From positions 1 to 33,131 of the forward strand of contig CAZMHF010000021.1 of NCBI GenBank assembly GCA_964566025.1: a stretch of 33,131 nt of DNA, given 5' to 3'. Below, piece by piece: positions 1 to 9,055 of this stretch; position 1 is the stretch's first letter, and the number at the start of each line of letters is the position of its first letter. The position numbers and the translations under genes were made by a program. Under the pieces are notes generated by a model. The model searched no databases and was not told the origin of the DNA. It was given only the letters and a program-made list of their open reading frames with translations. The stretch comes from RGIG8306 sp964566025 (GTDB taxonomy: Bacteria; Bacillota; Clostridia; Lachnospirales; Lachnospiraceae).

Positions 1-66
1 GAGCTTGAACTCCCACTGAAACAAGGAAGTTCCACCCACCGCCTAAGAGGCGGGGACTTCCTTAGG
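1..66. mobile_element. Possible right end of an IS200/IS605 (TnpB-type) element, hairpin only
   Basis: AAGGAAGT (23-30) pairs with ACTTCCTT (56-63), and inside it CCGCC (39-43) pairs with GGCGG (49-53) around a TAAGA loop. A bulged two-step hairpin like this, just after a sequence of the form CTTGAACTCCCACTGAA, resembles right ends (and omega-RNA 3' parts) of IS200/IS605-group elements in clostridia. No tnpA or tnpB reading frame is visible because the window starts here. It could instead be a stand-alone repeat or an RNA hairpin. The family call comes from memory of such ends, not from a search. Confidence 0.3.
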
Positions 67-75
67 AGGTTAAAA

Positions 76-110
76 AGCTGCTATTTTCACAAGAAATGAA
101 AATAGCAGCT
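76..110 (-). terminator. Intrinsic terminator after hup-rqcP
   Basis: A perfect 14-bp stem (76-89 with 97-110) with a 7-nt loop, followed on the minus strand by TTTT. It lies 11 nt past the rqcP stop, so the operon ends here. Confidence 0.85.
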
Positions 111-121
111 CCTAAATTCTT

Positions 122-361
122 TTACAAATAACGATAAAGCTCTTTTGCAGCTTCCTTCTTCGTTGTTTCCACTACATCTAAAACCTCTACCTTAACAGTA
201 TTATTGCCAAATGCAATTTCTATTATATCGCCAGCATTCACCGCCAAAAACGCTTTTGCAACTTTACCATTTACAAGTACACGCCCAGCGTCACAAGCTT
301 CATTCGCTACGGTTCGCCTTTTAATCAAACGTGATACTTTCAAGAATTTGTCAAGTCTCAT
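122..361 (-). CDS. rqcP: S4-domain RNA-binding protein, RqcP (YabO/HslR) family
   Basis: A 79-aa protein that is almost entirely one S4 RNA-binding domain: MRLDKFLKVSRLIKRR at the start, then the signature AGRVLVNGKVAK, and a loop with GDIIEI. Family knowledge: RqcP (B. subtilis YabO) binds obstructed 50S subunits with RqcH and supports the addition of C-terminal alanine tails during ribosome quality control; the related HslR of proteobacteria acts on similar complexes. The start codon overlaps the hup stop by one base (TAATG), so translation is coupled to hup. In many Firmicutes this gene is followed by yabP, yabQ and divIC; here a terminator follows at once. Length and motifs fit the family well. 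Confidence 0.9.
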   Translation of the reverse strand: MRLDKFLKVSRLIKRRTVANEACDAGRVLVNGKVAKAFLAVNAGDIIEIAFGNNTVKVEVLDVVETTKKEAAKELYRYL

Positions 362-636
362 TATGCGTTAACAGCATCCTTAAGGCTTTTTCCAGCTTTG
401 AATTTTGGAGCCTTTGTAGCTGCAATTTTCATAGTTTCGCCAGTCTTAGGATTACGTCCTTCTCTTTCAGCTCTTTCAGTAACTTCGAAGTTTCCGAAAC
501 CTGTTAATTGGATTTTCTCACCCTTAACTAATTCTTCTGTTACAGTAGCAAGGAATGCATCTAATGCTTTTCCTGCGTCCTTTTGTGTAAGTTCTGCTTT
601 TTCAGCCATTGCTGCGATTAATTCTTTTTTGTTCAT
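361..636 (-). CDS. hup: DNA-binding protein HU
   Basis: A 91-aa HU/IHF-family nucleoid protein. It has the expected MNKKELIAAMAEKAELTQKD dimerisation helices, the LTGFGNFEV strand, and the DNA-binding arm with the hallmark GRNPKTGE around residues 60-67. It bends and compacts DNA as a homodimer and is normally abundant, which fits its strong promoter (TTGACA-17-TATAAA at 700-728) and its GGAGG site before ATG. It is the first gene of a two-gene transcript with rqcP, an arrangement common in Firmicutes. Which paralogue it matches (HupA or HupB naming) cannot be decided here. Confidence 0.97.
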   Translation of the reverse strand: MNKKELIAAMAEKAELTQKDAGKALDAFLATVTEELVKGEKIQLTGFGNFEVTERAEREGRNPKTGETMKIAATKAPKFKAGKSLKDAVNA

Positions 637-699
637 TTCTGAAATCCTCCACTTTAAACTATAGATTTGATTTTTGAATTCGTTTTGAACTCTTGTTTA

Positions 700-728
700 T
701 TTATATAGTTTTTTTGATCATTTGTCAA
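700..728 (-). promoter_or_regulatory. Sigma-A promoter of hup
   Basis: On the minus strand TTGACA (723-728), a 17-nt spacer and TATAAA (700-705), a near-consensus housekeeping promoter about 65 nt before the hup start. Confidence 0.8.
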
Positions 729-812
729 GGCATAAAGCCATTTTGAGCAAGTTTTTCATGCTTTTTTTACGCATTTAGCGTGTTTTATATCTATTTTATA
801 CCTAAAACAAGA

Positions 813-849
813 AAAACCCTCTCCACCCGCTTAGGATGGATAGGGTTTT
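813..849 (-). terminator. Intrinsic terminator of the prsA-like gene
   Basis: AAAACCCT (813-820) pairs with AGGGTTTT (842-849), with an inner TCCA/TGGA pairing. On the minus strand it is followed by a T-rich run. It lies 5 nt past the stop of the lipoprotein gene. Confidence 0.75.
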
Positions 850-854
850 GTATA

Positions 855-2084
855 TCATGATTTTGATTCTTCCGTTGTTGCTTCAGGATTTTCTGTTGTT
901 GCTTCTTCTGTTGTTTTTTCTGTAGAAGCTTCCATAGAGCCAGCCTTAGTTGTACCAGCTTCTGTGCTTTTTTCTGTGGTTTTTTCTTCGGTTGTCTCAG
1001 GCACGTTTTCGTATTTAATTTCATTGAATTTTAGTTGTTCATACACTTTTTTTAACACTTCAAATTCAGGTGCCGCTTCTTGATATTCTTTGTATTTTGA
1101 TTTAAACATAACTGCACGACGATCGTCATATTCCGCTTCGATTTGCTTATCTGTTTCTTCATCGTTATAATCATCCACACAAAAGATAACATAATATCCT
1201 GAAGATTCTACGTGAGCAATTGCTGCTTCACCTGTTTTTAACTTCAAGCCTTCTGTTCCAAAAGCACTCTTGTCTGCATTGATCTTATCACCAATCACAC
1301 GTGAGCTTGCTGATATAGAATCTTTGAAATCCTTGTAATCATCATTTTCTTTATAGGATGTCACTAGCTTACTCAAATCAACTTTTTTAACGTCTTTTTC
1401 TTTTGCATATAGATCCTTAACTTCTTCTAAAATCTCTTCTGCAAATTTCTTCTCATCTGTAGTGTCGTCTTTGCCCTCTTCTACCTTATCTTCTTTGATA
1501 TAAATATAAGAGAGTTTGCGTTGACGGAAATCATCACGCTCTACTTTTTTGTCAATATCCGCTACCAAGTAATCATATACTTTATTGGCAAGTAGATTGC
1601 GCTCATAAATTGAAGTCAAAAGATCCTCTGTAGCTCCTGTTGCTTTGATAACGCCTGGATCGGATTCTTCCATGTACTCTTTGACACTGTTAGCGATTAA
1701 TTCTTTGTCACTATCATCAAGAGAAATTTTAAACTCCGATGCTAAACCACCTAAAATACGTGTTTGCAAAATTCCAGCCATCACATCTTCACGAATCGTA
1801 TCACCAATTGGAATTCCTGTACCGTATAAGTCCAATTCATAAAACTCTGAAAGAGATGAGATATTGCCTGCGGATAAATAATAATTTGCATACATATCAT
1901 ATGCCATTTGGTTTCTCTTGAGAATAAAATTTACTTCATCTAAATAAATTTTCTCTGTTCCATACGTCGCAACAACCGTCTTTGAATATTCGCTTTCTTT
2001 AACACTCTTTTTGCAACCTGCTAATGAAGTCAACAGCAAGCATAATACAAGAAATGTTAAAAAATATTTTTTAAGTTGTTTCAT
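855..2084 (-). CDS. SurA/PrsA-like chaperone lipoprotein (peptidylprolyl isomerase family)
   Basis: A 409-aa exported lipoprotein: a Lys-rich N-terminus, a hydrophobic stretch and the lipobox LAGC with the lipidated Cys at residue 24. Residues about 35-200 look like the SurA N-terminal chaperone domain (YGTEKIYLDEVNFILKRNQ), followed by a region like the rotamase insert (about 200-320, including GYYVIFCVDDYN). The last 45 residues are a low-complexity Thr/Glu linker (ETTEEKTTEKS type). Family knowledge: such proteins help secreted proteins fold at the outer face of the membrane. The position next to mfd is common in clostridia. The catalytic PpiC core is poorly conserved here, so chaperone activity is more certain than isomerase activity. 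The start is supported by AGGAGG 5 nt before ATG. Confidence 0.8.
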   Translation of the reverse strand: MKQLKKYFLTFLVLCLLLTSLAGCKKSVKESEYSKTVVATYGTEKIYLDEVNFILKRNQMAYDMYANYYLSAGNISSLSEFYELDLYGTGIPIGDTIREDVMAGILQTRILGGLASEFKISLDDSDKELIANSVKEYMEESDPGVIKATGATEDLLTSIYERNLLANKVYDYLVADIDKKVERDDFRQRKLSYIYIKEDKVEEGKDDTTDEKKFAEEILEEVKDLYAKEKDVKKVDLSKLVTSYKENDDYKDFKDSISASSRVIGDKINADKSAFGTEGLKLKTGEAAIAHVESSGYYVIFCVDDYNDEETDKQIEAEYDDRRAVMFKSKYKEYQEAAPEFEVLKKVYEQLKFNEIKYENVPETTEEKTTEKSTEAGTTKAGSMEASTEKTTEEATTENPEATTEESKS

Positions 2085-2177
2085 TATATCCTCCTATTTA
2101 TAGGTCATTTGGCATTTCAATATTTTATCATTCAACTCCGAATACTACATGCCACGAATTATTATATATCTTTTTAT

Positions 2178-5100
2178 TTAAAGTAGCAACAATTTTATGA
2201 TTTTCAGCGCATTTTTCGCATCATTTGTAACGTTTTTTGGCACATTTGCCATTTTCTGCGGTGCTTTATAGAGAAAATATGGCTGATTAACTGCATTAAA
2301 TTTCAAACAATTCTGATTTTTTTTCAAAATCTCTGGTATTTTTGAAACATCCACTGGTGCCTTAGGGTGCATTGTAATGCGGATTTTATCATCCGTTTTT
2401 TTGATTTCCGTCACCCATAATTCATGAGCCATGGCTTTTAGCAATGCCACCTCTAATAGTTGCTCAACAACCTTTGGCATATCTGAGAAGCGATCCACCA
2501 ATTCGTCTTGCAAGTCATGAAACTCTTCTTCATTTGTAATTGTTGCAATTTTTTTGTACACCTGTAGCTTGATAATTTCGCTTTTAATATACGTTGCTGG
2601 AATATAGGCATCAATATTCATGTCGATCACCGTCTCAAATTCCTCTATTTCCGATTTCTCGCCCTTTAGAGTTTCCAATGCCTCATTTAGCATTTTGCAA
2701 TACAAATCATAGCCAATGGCCTCCATATGCCCTGACTGATCTTCGCCTAGCAAATTGCCGGCGCCTCTTATTTCTAAATCTTTTAGGGCAATACGTATAC
2801 CCGAACCCAATTCCGTAAAATCTCGAATCGCTTCAAGCCGCTTTTGCGCTTCTTCTGTTAGCATTTTGTCCTTCTTGTATAAAATGAATGCATATGCCAC
2901 ACGATTTGAACGCCCCACACGACCACGCAATTGGTACAATTGTGACAATCCATATCGGTCAGCATCATGAATAATAATCGTGTTGACATTGGAAATGTCT
3001 AACCCTGTTTCGATAATGGTAGTTGAAACAAGCACATCGATTTCATGATTAATAAAGTCTAACATGATTTTTTCGAGCTGGCGTTTTGGCATTTTTCCAT
3101 GTGCATAAGCAACAACTGCATCGGGATTCAATTTTTGAACTTTCCCCGCTACATCGGCAATATCATTTACACGATTATACACATAGTATACTTGTCCATC
3201 TCGATTCATCTCACGATTAATTGCTTCATGTACTACCGCCTCGTTATACTCCATTACAAAGGTTTGAATTGGCACACGCTCGCTCGGCGCCTCTTGCAAC
3301 GAACTCATACCACGAATACCTGTTAACCCCATATGTAATGTTCTAGGAATAGGCGTCGCTGTTAATGTCAATACGTCCACTGACTTTTTCAAGTGCTTAA
3401 TTTGCTCTTTTTGCGCAACGCCAAAGCGCTGCTCCTCATCAACAATTAACAATCCTAAATCCTTAAACTCAACGTCCTTTGATAATACTCTATGTGTCCC
3501 CACAACAATATCAACCATTCCCTTTTTTAGTTCTCGAATAGTATGATTAATTTGCGTTGTTGTTCGAAAACGTGATAGCATCTCGATTTGAATCGGAAAA
3601 TCCTTCATGCGTTGAACAAATGTATTGTAATGTTGCTGCGCTAGTATGGTTGTTGGCACAAGATATGCAACCTGCTTATTGTCTTGAACCGCTTTAAAGG
3701 CAAGGCGAATCGCAATTTCTGTTTTTCCATAGCCAACATCACCACATATCAGACGATCCATGATTTTCGCACTTTCCATGTCCTGCTTTGCCTCTTTAAT
3801 GGCTACTAGCTGGTCTTGTGTTTCATCATATGGAAATAGCTCTTCAAATTCCCTTTGCCACACTGTATCTGGTGAAAAAGCAAATCCATTATCCTGTTGA
3901 CGAAGCGCATACAAATCGACAAGCTCTTGCGCAAGCTTTCCAATTTCTTTTTTAACTCGCTCCTTTGTTTTTGTCCACTCAGGTGAACCAATTCGATTTA
4001 ATTTTGGCTTTTTCGCATCCGAATCGGCATATTTTTGAACATAATTAACTTGCGAAATGGGGATAAATAATTTCCCATTATCCGCATAGACAATTTGAAT
4101 ATAATCTTTAATGATATGATTTACTTCTTGTTTGACAATACCCTGATAAATACCGAGTCCATGTTTCTCATGTATCACATAGTCGCCAAATGAAAGCTCC
4201 GATACATCATTAACATATCCCTTTTTATTATGCTTCTTGTGTGCCTTCTTTTTGGATTTTTTATCTCCAAACATATCATCATCCGTCATCATAACGTATT
4301 TTAAATCAGGATAAATAAACCCATTTGTTAGGCTGCCTTGTGTGACCATGATTTCACCTGGCATCACATCGCCTTTCGCCTCCTCCTTGTAATAGGAGTG
4401 CAAATCATAGTCAAGCAATTCCTTTGCAAGACGCTCGGCGCGCGTTCTTGAGGCACACAATAACACAACTTTGTATTGTTTCTTATGGTAATCTTGCAAA
4501 TCATGAATTAACAATTTGAAATCCATTTTATAAGATTGAATTGGCGTTGACTTAATAAAAAGACTCTCTCGCTTTTTATCGTAATATGGCTCAATGAGTT
4601 GGTCAAAATTGCTAAGCAATACCGTTTGGCTTGTCAGTAATCTTACAAGGACTGTCTCTGCACTAAACAGCATATCGACTTGTCTTGGCAATAAATACCC
4701 CTTCTCAAGTCGATGCATCATACTTTCTTGAAATTCTTTCTCTACTACAAGCGCTTTCGACTCCAAATTAAGCGATTCCTCTACAACAATCAAGGTACGC
4801 TCTAGTGGAAAATAATCTAACAATGAAACGGTTTCATCTACAAAATAATTCATAAATGACTCCATTTTTGTTCCCGCTATTCCCCATTTTGCGTTGTCTA
4901 TAAATTCATTAATTGATCGCTTTAATCTCGCTGCTTCCTCTGTTAGCATCTCATCGCGTAGCAATTGATAATGCGCTTGGTATTCTTGTTCGATTTTTTC
5001 AATACCTTCTGTGATACGTTCCTCTGGAACAATCAGCTCCGTAGCCGAAAAAATCTCCACGCGCTCAATACGCTCAATTGACCTTTGCGATTCCACATCA

Positions 5101-5735
5101 AAGCTTCGTATCGTATCAATTTCATCGCCCCAAAGCTCAATACGATAGGGCGCTTCTTCTATCAGCGAAAAAATATCGATAATACCACCACGAACACTAA
5201 ATTGCCCCACATCCGTAATTTGATTCACTCGCTGATAGCCTAATTGTGTTAATTGTTTTTGCAACTGTTCACTAGAAACACTAGCACCTTCTTCTAAGAG
5301 GATTTTTCCCTTTTCTAAAGAATGAATTGGCGCCATTGGATTCATCAATGCGTCAATCGTTGTAATGACAATGCATGGCGCAGTATTTGGCTCGTTCGTT
5401 TGCTCCAAAATGGCATGATAAGCACGCATGCGTTGTTGCAATTGAATTTTCCCTTGCAAATCCGCTTGATAAAAAATCAAATCCTTCGCTGGTACATAAA
5501 AGGTTTTCGCCACAAAATTTTTAAAGTCGGCTTGCATCGCTTTTGCTCGCTTAACTGTATTAGTAACAATCAAAATAAATTCAAATGTATCACCTAATTC
5601 TGATAACATATGAACTGATTGCGATGCAGATACACCATAAATATGAACAGGCCCTTTTCCTTTTTGCAATGTTTCCTTTGCCTTGGAATAATTGCTGTCA
5701 TTGTTTAAGGGATTCGTTAGTTCGAAAATCATCAC
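2178..5735 (-). CDS. mfd: Transcription-repair coupling factor Mfd
   Basis: A 1185-aa protein of the usual Mfd length. In order: a UvrB-like N-terminal module, the RNA-polymerase-interacting domain near residue 515 (FGDYVIHEKHGLGIYQG), the RecG-like translocase with Walker A GDVGYGKTE near 667 and the DEEQ box (VDEEQRFGV) near 766, the motif with GRVGRSNRVAYAF, and the C-terminal domain. Mfd pushes stalled RNA polymerase off damaged template strands and recruits UvrA. The gene lies 9 nt after pth, as in B. subtilis and most clostridia. The start has AAGGAAGGAA upstream of two adjacent ATG codons; either may be used. Confidence 0.97.
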   Translation of the reverse strand: MMIFELTNPLNNDSNYSKAKETLQKGKGPVHIYGVSASQSVHMLSELGDTFEFILIVTNTVKRAKAMQADFKNFVAKTFYVPAKDLIFYQADLQGKIQLQQRMRAYHAILEQTNEPNTAPCIVITTIDALMNPMAPIHSLEKGKILLEEGASVSSEQLQKQLTQLGYQRVNQITDVGQFSVRGGIIDIFSLIEEAPYRIELWGDEIDTIRSFDVESQRSIERIERVEIFSATELIVPEERITEGIEKIEQEYQAHYQLLRDEMLTEEAARLKRSINEFIDNAKWGIAGTKMESFMNYFVDETVSLLDYFPLERTLIVVEESLNLESKALVVEKEFQESMMHRLEKGYLLPRQVDMLFSAETVLVRLLTSQTVLLSNFDQLIEPYYDKKRESLFIKSTPIQSYKMDFKLLIHDLQDYHKKQYKVVLLCASRTRAERLAKELLDYDLHSYYKEEAKGDVMPGEIMVTQGSLTNGFIYPDLKYVMMTDDDMFGDKKSKKKAHKKHNKKGYVNDVSELSFGDYVIHEKHGLGIYQGIVKQEVNHIIKDYIQIVYADNGKLFIPISQVNYVQKYADSDAKKPKLNRIGSPEWTKTKERVKKEIGKLAQELVDLYALRQQDNGFAFSPDTVWQREFEELFPYDETQDQLVAIKEAKQDMESAKIMDRLICGDVGYGKTEIAIRLAFKAVQDNKQVAYLVPTTILAQQHYNTFVQRMKDFPIQIEMLSRFRTTTQINHTIRELKKGMVDIVVGTHRVLSKDVEFKDLGLLIVDEEQRFGVAQKEQIKHLKKSVDVLTLTATPIPRTLHMGLTGIRGMSSLQEAPSERVPIQTFVMEYNEAVVHEAINREMNRDGQVYYVYNRVNDIADVAGKVQKLNPDAVVAYAHGKMPKRQLEKIMLDFINHEIDVLVSTTIIETGLDISNVNTIIIHDADRYGLSQLYQLRGRVGRSNRVAYAFILYKKDKMLTEEAQKRLEAIRDFTELGSGIRIALKDLEIRGAGNLLGEDQSGHMEAIGYDLYCKMLNEALETLKGEKSEIEEFETVIDMNIDAYIPATYIKSEIIKLQVYKKIATITNEEEFHDLQDELVDRFSDMPKVVEQLLEVALLKAMAHELWVTEIKKTDDKIRITMHPKAPVDVSKIPEILKKNQNCLKFNAVNQPYFLYKAPQKMANVPKNVTNDAKNALKIIKLLLL

Positions 5736-5744
5736 GTTCCTTCC

Positions 5745-6314
5745 TTAAGGTTTCAGACCATTATATATATTCATCGCCTGATCAAGACCCTCTGTTAATA
5801 AACATTCTGTCGCTTTTTGCGCATTAATGACACCACTTTTTACATCATCCCATTCCTCTTTTGGAAAATGCGACAATACATAATCGGCCAAATCCATGCG
5901 AGGAGGCTTCTCACCTACACCAATGCGGATACGCAAAAATTCATCATGTCCTAAATGCTGAATAATATTTTTAATGCCATTGTGCCCACCAGCGCTTCCT
6001 TTTCCACGGATACGTAATTGCCCTGTATGAAGCGATACATCATCATAAATCACAATTAATTGGCTTGCATCTACTTTATAATAATCCAATAGCGCGCGAA
6101 CACTCTCACCGCTCAAATTCATAAAGGTTTGTGGCTTCGCCAAAACAACAGGGATACCACTGATTCTCCCTTTTCCAATGAGTGCTTTATGTTTTTTAGT
6201 GGTTACGTCAATTTTGTATTCCAATCCAATGCGTTCAATTGTATCAAATCCAATATTATGCCTGGTTCCAACATATTTCGTCCCTGGATTTCCGAGTCCA
6301 ACAATAACAAACAT
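5745..6314 (-). CDS. pth: Peptidyl-tRNA hydrolase
   Basis: A 189-aa cytoplasmic esterase that releases tRNA from peptidyl-tRNA dropped by the ribosome. Seen in sequence: the N-terminal VGLGNPGTKYVGTRHNIGF with the catalytic His of the family in TRHN, the KPQTFMNLSG motif with Asn, and GSAGGHNGIKNI with the conserved His and Asn. Length matches bacterial Pth. It sits in the order deacetylase-pth-mfd, with 9 nt to mfd, so it is probably cotranscribed. The ATG has AAGGAG 6-7 nt upstream. Confidence 0.97.
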   Translation of the reverse strand: MFVIVGLGNPGTKYVGTRHNIGFDTIERIGLEYKIDVTTKKHKALIGKGRISGIPVVLAKPQTFMNLSGESVRALLDYYKVDASQLIVIYDDVSLHTGQLRIRGKGSAGGHNGIKNIIQHLGHDEFLRIRIGVGEKPPRMDLADYVLSHFPKEEWDDVKSGVINAQKATECLLTEGLDQAMNIYNGLKP

Positions 6315-6383
6315 TTTGATCTCCTTATAGCTTTTTCATGATAAAAGCCGCCATCGCAATGATAACGGCATTTATGTATACTA

Positions 6384-7802
6384 TTATAGCATCGGAACGG
6401 GAATTGGTCGACGTTTATCAAATACTTTTTCTACATCAAACAAATCCGATACGCGATTTTTCTCTGTCGATAGCGCCTCATACATTCTGACACCATCAAT
6501 ATTTCGTCTTCCCATGCGTACATAATTTTGTCGTATTTGCACCCAATATGGTGTGGAATCAACGGTACAGAAAAATCTAAATCCAGCGCCTAATAAATAT
6601 TCGTATTTCGGTCCTTCATAATCATGCCAGCTATGAATATCTGCACCAAATGGATACAATAAAACATCGCATGGCCCACCAAGTAGTGGTAGTACTTCAT
6701 TTGCCCATAAGTCTGTATCGGCAATGACGGATTCTAGCTCAATCGCTCCCATCTGTCGATGTCCCCATGTATGGCTGGCAAATTCCCATCCATCATCAAG
6801 CAATGCTTGCGCAACGAGAGCTGCCTTTTCTCGATCCTCTTGTAATGTTGGTGATTCGGCATGTCTTGAAAGCGAGGTACGGTATCCCAAGATACCTTGA
6901 TAACCTGTTAAGCCTACTAGACCTTTTGCTCCTTTATAAGAGAAATCAGGATGCTCATCAATAAAGTCATCTACCAATGGCACCATATCATATGCGCCCA
7001 TTACCTCCGTCCCATCATCCTGTCGATACACAGCGGTTGGCTTTCCATCTTCATCAATATCAAGGCGAATAGCAAATCCATCACCATCCATATATTCATA
7101 ATAGCACACGTCATCTTGTGATAACACAAATGGAATTTTACCTTTTGGCAAATAGATCGGTTTTTGACGATACTTCATCACGCCTTCTACTTCAACCTGC
7201 TCAGCAATATCATGAATACTAATCAGTATATAACCCTTTTCATACATTGATTCCATGACGGCATTAAACTCTTCGATCGTTGTCATAACTTGGTTATAAC
7301 CTACCTCGTCGGAATCTCCATCAAATGCTTTGTCCGTATCAACAATCAATGAATGGTAGAAAATATGCGTAATTTGCGTATTGTCTGGCCATTTGACTAA
7401 TTCTCTTTTTTGGGTTTTATACTTTTCAACTGCTTCAAGTAGTTCTAATGAATCATTGAACTTTGGATGACTAGAAAGTAATTCAATCGCCTCATCATGA
7501 TTAACACCTAACGCCAAACGATCTGCTTGTGCAATCAATTCCTCGACTTCCTTTTTGAATGTAGCTTCCTCATCAATCGTCGATACTTCTGTCCCAGTTG
7601 ATGATTCTGTTGTTTCTTGTGGTTTTTCTTTCGGTGTTTTTTTATCGAAAAATAATTTTTTAATGGCAAAAATTCCTCCTGCAAGCAAGGCAAGCAAGAC
7701 AATCAATAATACTATTTGTTGTATTCTTTTTTTTCTACGTCTTCTAGAACGCTTCGCTGATCGAAAGCGAAAGCTATCATCAAAACTCCCGTATGTTCCC
7801 AA
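6384..7802 (-). CDS. Membrane-anchored polysaccharide deacetylase (NodB/CE4-like)
   Basis: A 472-aa protein with an Arg/Lys-rich cytoplasmic start (about residues 12-27), one membrane segment (about 28-50), a Thr/Ser/Glu linker and a C-terminal deacetylase-like domain. NodB-type motifs are seen in order: the acidic pair in LSQDDVCYYEY (near 230), the metal-binding SHTWGH (near 347), and LLYPFG (near 387). The family removes N- or O-acetyl groups from cell-wall or other polysaccharides. The substrate cannot be read from sequence; peptidoglycan or teichoic-type polymers are guesses. The start is probably TTG, because there is no early in-frame ATG and GAGG lies 7 nt before it. The gene precedes pth after a 69-nt gap and follows the glg terminator. 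Confidence 0.8.
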   Translation of the reverse strand: MGTYGSFDDSFRFRSAKRSRRRRKKRIQQIVLLIVLLALLAGGIFAIKKLFFDKKTPKEKPQETTESSTGTEVSTIDEEATFKKEVEELIAQADRLALGVNHDEAIELLSSHPKFNDSLELLEAVEKYKTQKRELVKWPDNTQITHIFYHSLIVDTDKAFDGDSDEVGYNQVMTTIEEFNAVMESMYEKGYILISIHDIAEQVEVEGVMKYRQKPIYLPKGKIPFVLSQDDVCYYEYMDGDGFAIRLDIDEDGKPTAVYRQDDGTEVMGAYDMVPLVDDFIDEHPDFSYKGAKGLVGLTGYQGILGYRTSLSRHAESPTLQEDREKAALVAQALLDDGWEFASHTWGHRQMGAIELESVIADTDLWANEVLPLLGGPCDVLLYPFGADIHSWHDYEGPKYEYLLGAGFRFFCTVDSTPYWVQIRQNYVRMGRRNIDGVRMYEALSTEKNRVSDLFDVEKVFDKRRPIPVPML

Positions 7803-7860
7803 CTATATACCTCTTTCTCTTCACCGTCTTTTTCGTCTATTCTCATATTCTTTGAGAAAA

Positions 7861-7893
7861 AATAAACTTAAGGCAAAGCACCTTAAGTTTATT
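7861..7893 (-). terminator. Intrinsic terminator after glgC-glgD
   Basis: A perfect 13-bp stem (7861-7873 with 7881-7893) and a 7-nt loop, followed on the minus strand by TTTTCTC. It separates glgD from the deacetylase gene. Confidence 0.85.
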
Positions 7894-7933
7894 TTAACTT
7901 ATTATTTTAAAATGTTCAATCATTTTTCAACCT

Positions 7934-9055
7934 TTACAAAACATATCGCTCATTTTTATCAATCACAATTTTGATATCATTTCCTTCACCGATATATGTC
8001 GTATTAGGACGAATCGTATTTCTGCTTTCAACAATACAATTTTCAATGTATGTGTTGTCACCAATATAAACGTCATTTAAAATGACGGAGTTTTTGATTA
8101 CGCAGTTGTTTCCAACGTATACTTGCTTAAATAAGATGGAATTTTCAACGTTTCCATCAATAATACAACCACTTGATACTAGGCTGTTTTCAACCTTTGA
8201 ACCAGGATTATATTTTGCTGGTGGCAAATCCTCTACCTTTGAGTATACATCTGGATGCTCCTTAAAGAAATGTTGTCTAATTTGTGGTTTTAAGAAATCC
8301 ATATTGGTCTTAAAATAAGCATCTACGGTTGAAATATTGTTCCAATATCCATCATACTTATAGGCAAATATTCTTTTTAGCTTTAGATAACGCACCAAAA
8401 TATCATTTACAAAATCGTAACGACCTTCTTCTGCGCATTTTTCAATCAATTCAATCAACTGTCTTCTTCGGATAATATAAATACCGCACGAAATAAGGTT
8501 CGTGGTGTTCACAACTGGTTTTTCATAAATTTGTGTCACGCGTCCATCTTCATCCACTTCGATTTGTCCAAATCGTGTTAAATCCGCATCTGGTTCCATT
8601 TGCTTGCATACGATCGTAATATCCGATTGCTTGCTAATGTGCTGCTCAAGCACCTTGTTAAAGTCTAGCTTGTAAACGGCATCACCCGATGTAATCACCA
8701 CATATGGCTCATGTGAGCTTTTTAAAAAATGTAGATTTTGATAAATCGAATCCGCAGTTCCTCTAAACCAGTCGTTGTTATTTGTTGTAATGGTTGGCGT
8801 AAATACAAAAAGTCCGCCTTGCTTACGTCCAAAATCCCACCATTTTGATGAATTCAAATGCTCATTTAGTGATTTTGAATTGTATTGTGTCAATACCGCT
8901 ACTTTTTGTATATGGGAATTTGAAAAATTACTAAGTGTAAAATCGATGCTTCGATAGCTTCCTGCAATAGGCATCGCCGCAATGGCACGCTTATTTGAAA
9001 GCTCTTTCATTTTTTTGTTATTTCCACCCGCTAGGATAATTCCAATTGCTCTCAT
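7934..9055 (-). CDS. glgD: GlgD, regulatory subunit of ADP-glucose pyrophosphorylase
   Basis: A 373-aa GlgC paralogue with an N-terminal nucleotidyltransferase fold (VVITSGDAVYKLDF, YEKPV) and a C-terminal left-handed beta-helix of hexapeptide repeats (for example ENCIVESRNTIRPNTTYIGEG). The glycine-rich nucleotide loop that is AGGQGSRL in the neighbouring GlgC reads AGGNNKKM here, so the G-x-R catalytic signature is lost. This agrees with what is known of Firmicute GlgD: it is catalytically weak or inactive and changes the kinetics of GlgC in a mixed tetramer. The start overlaps the glgC stop by 4 nt (ATGA), with AGGAGG upstream, so the two subunits are coupled. Confidence 0.92.
   Translation of the reverse strand: MRAIGIILAGGNNKKMKELSNKRAIAAMPIAGSYRSIDFTLSNFSNSHIQKVAVLTQYNSKSLNEHLNSSKWWDFGRKQGGLFVFTPTITTNNNDWFRGTADSIYQNLHFLKSSHEPYVVITSGDAVYKLDFNKVLEQHISKQSDITIVCKQMEPDADLTRFGQIEVDEDGRVTQIYEKPVVNTTNLISCGIYIIRRRQLIELIEKCAEEGRYDFVNDILVRYLKLKRIFAYKYDGYWNNISTVDAYFKTNMDFLKPQIRQHFFKEHPDVYSKVEDLPPAKYNPGSKVENSLVSSGCIIDGNVENSILFKQVYVGNNCVIKNSVILNDVYIGDNTYIENCIVESRNTIRPNTTYIGEGNDIKIVIDKNERYVL

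Noticed and set aside
398..664. 88-codon plus-strand frame opposite hup
   Set aside because: An antisense shadow of the highly conserved HU gene, with no start signals.
791..1024. 77-codon Lys/Gln-rich minus-strand frame inside the end of the PrsA-like gene
   Set aside because: An out-of-frame shadow of the Thr/Glu-rich tail; low complexity, no ribosome-binding site.
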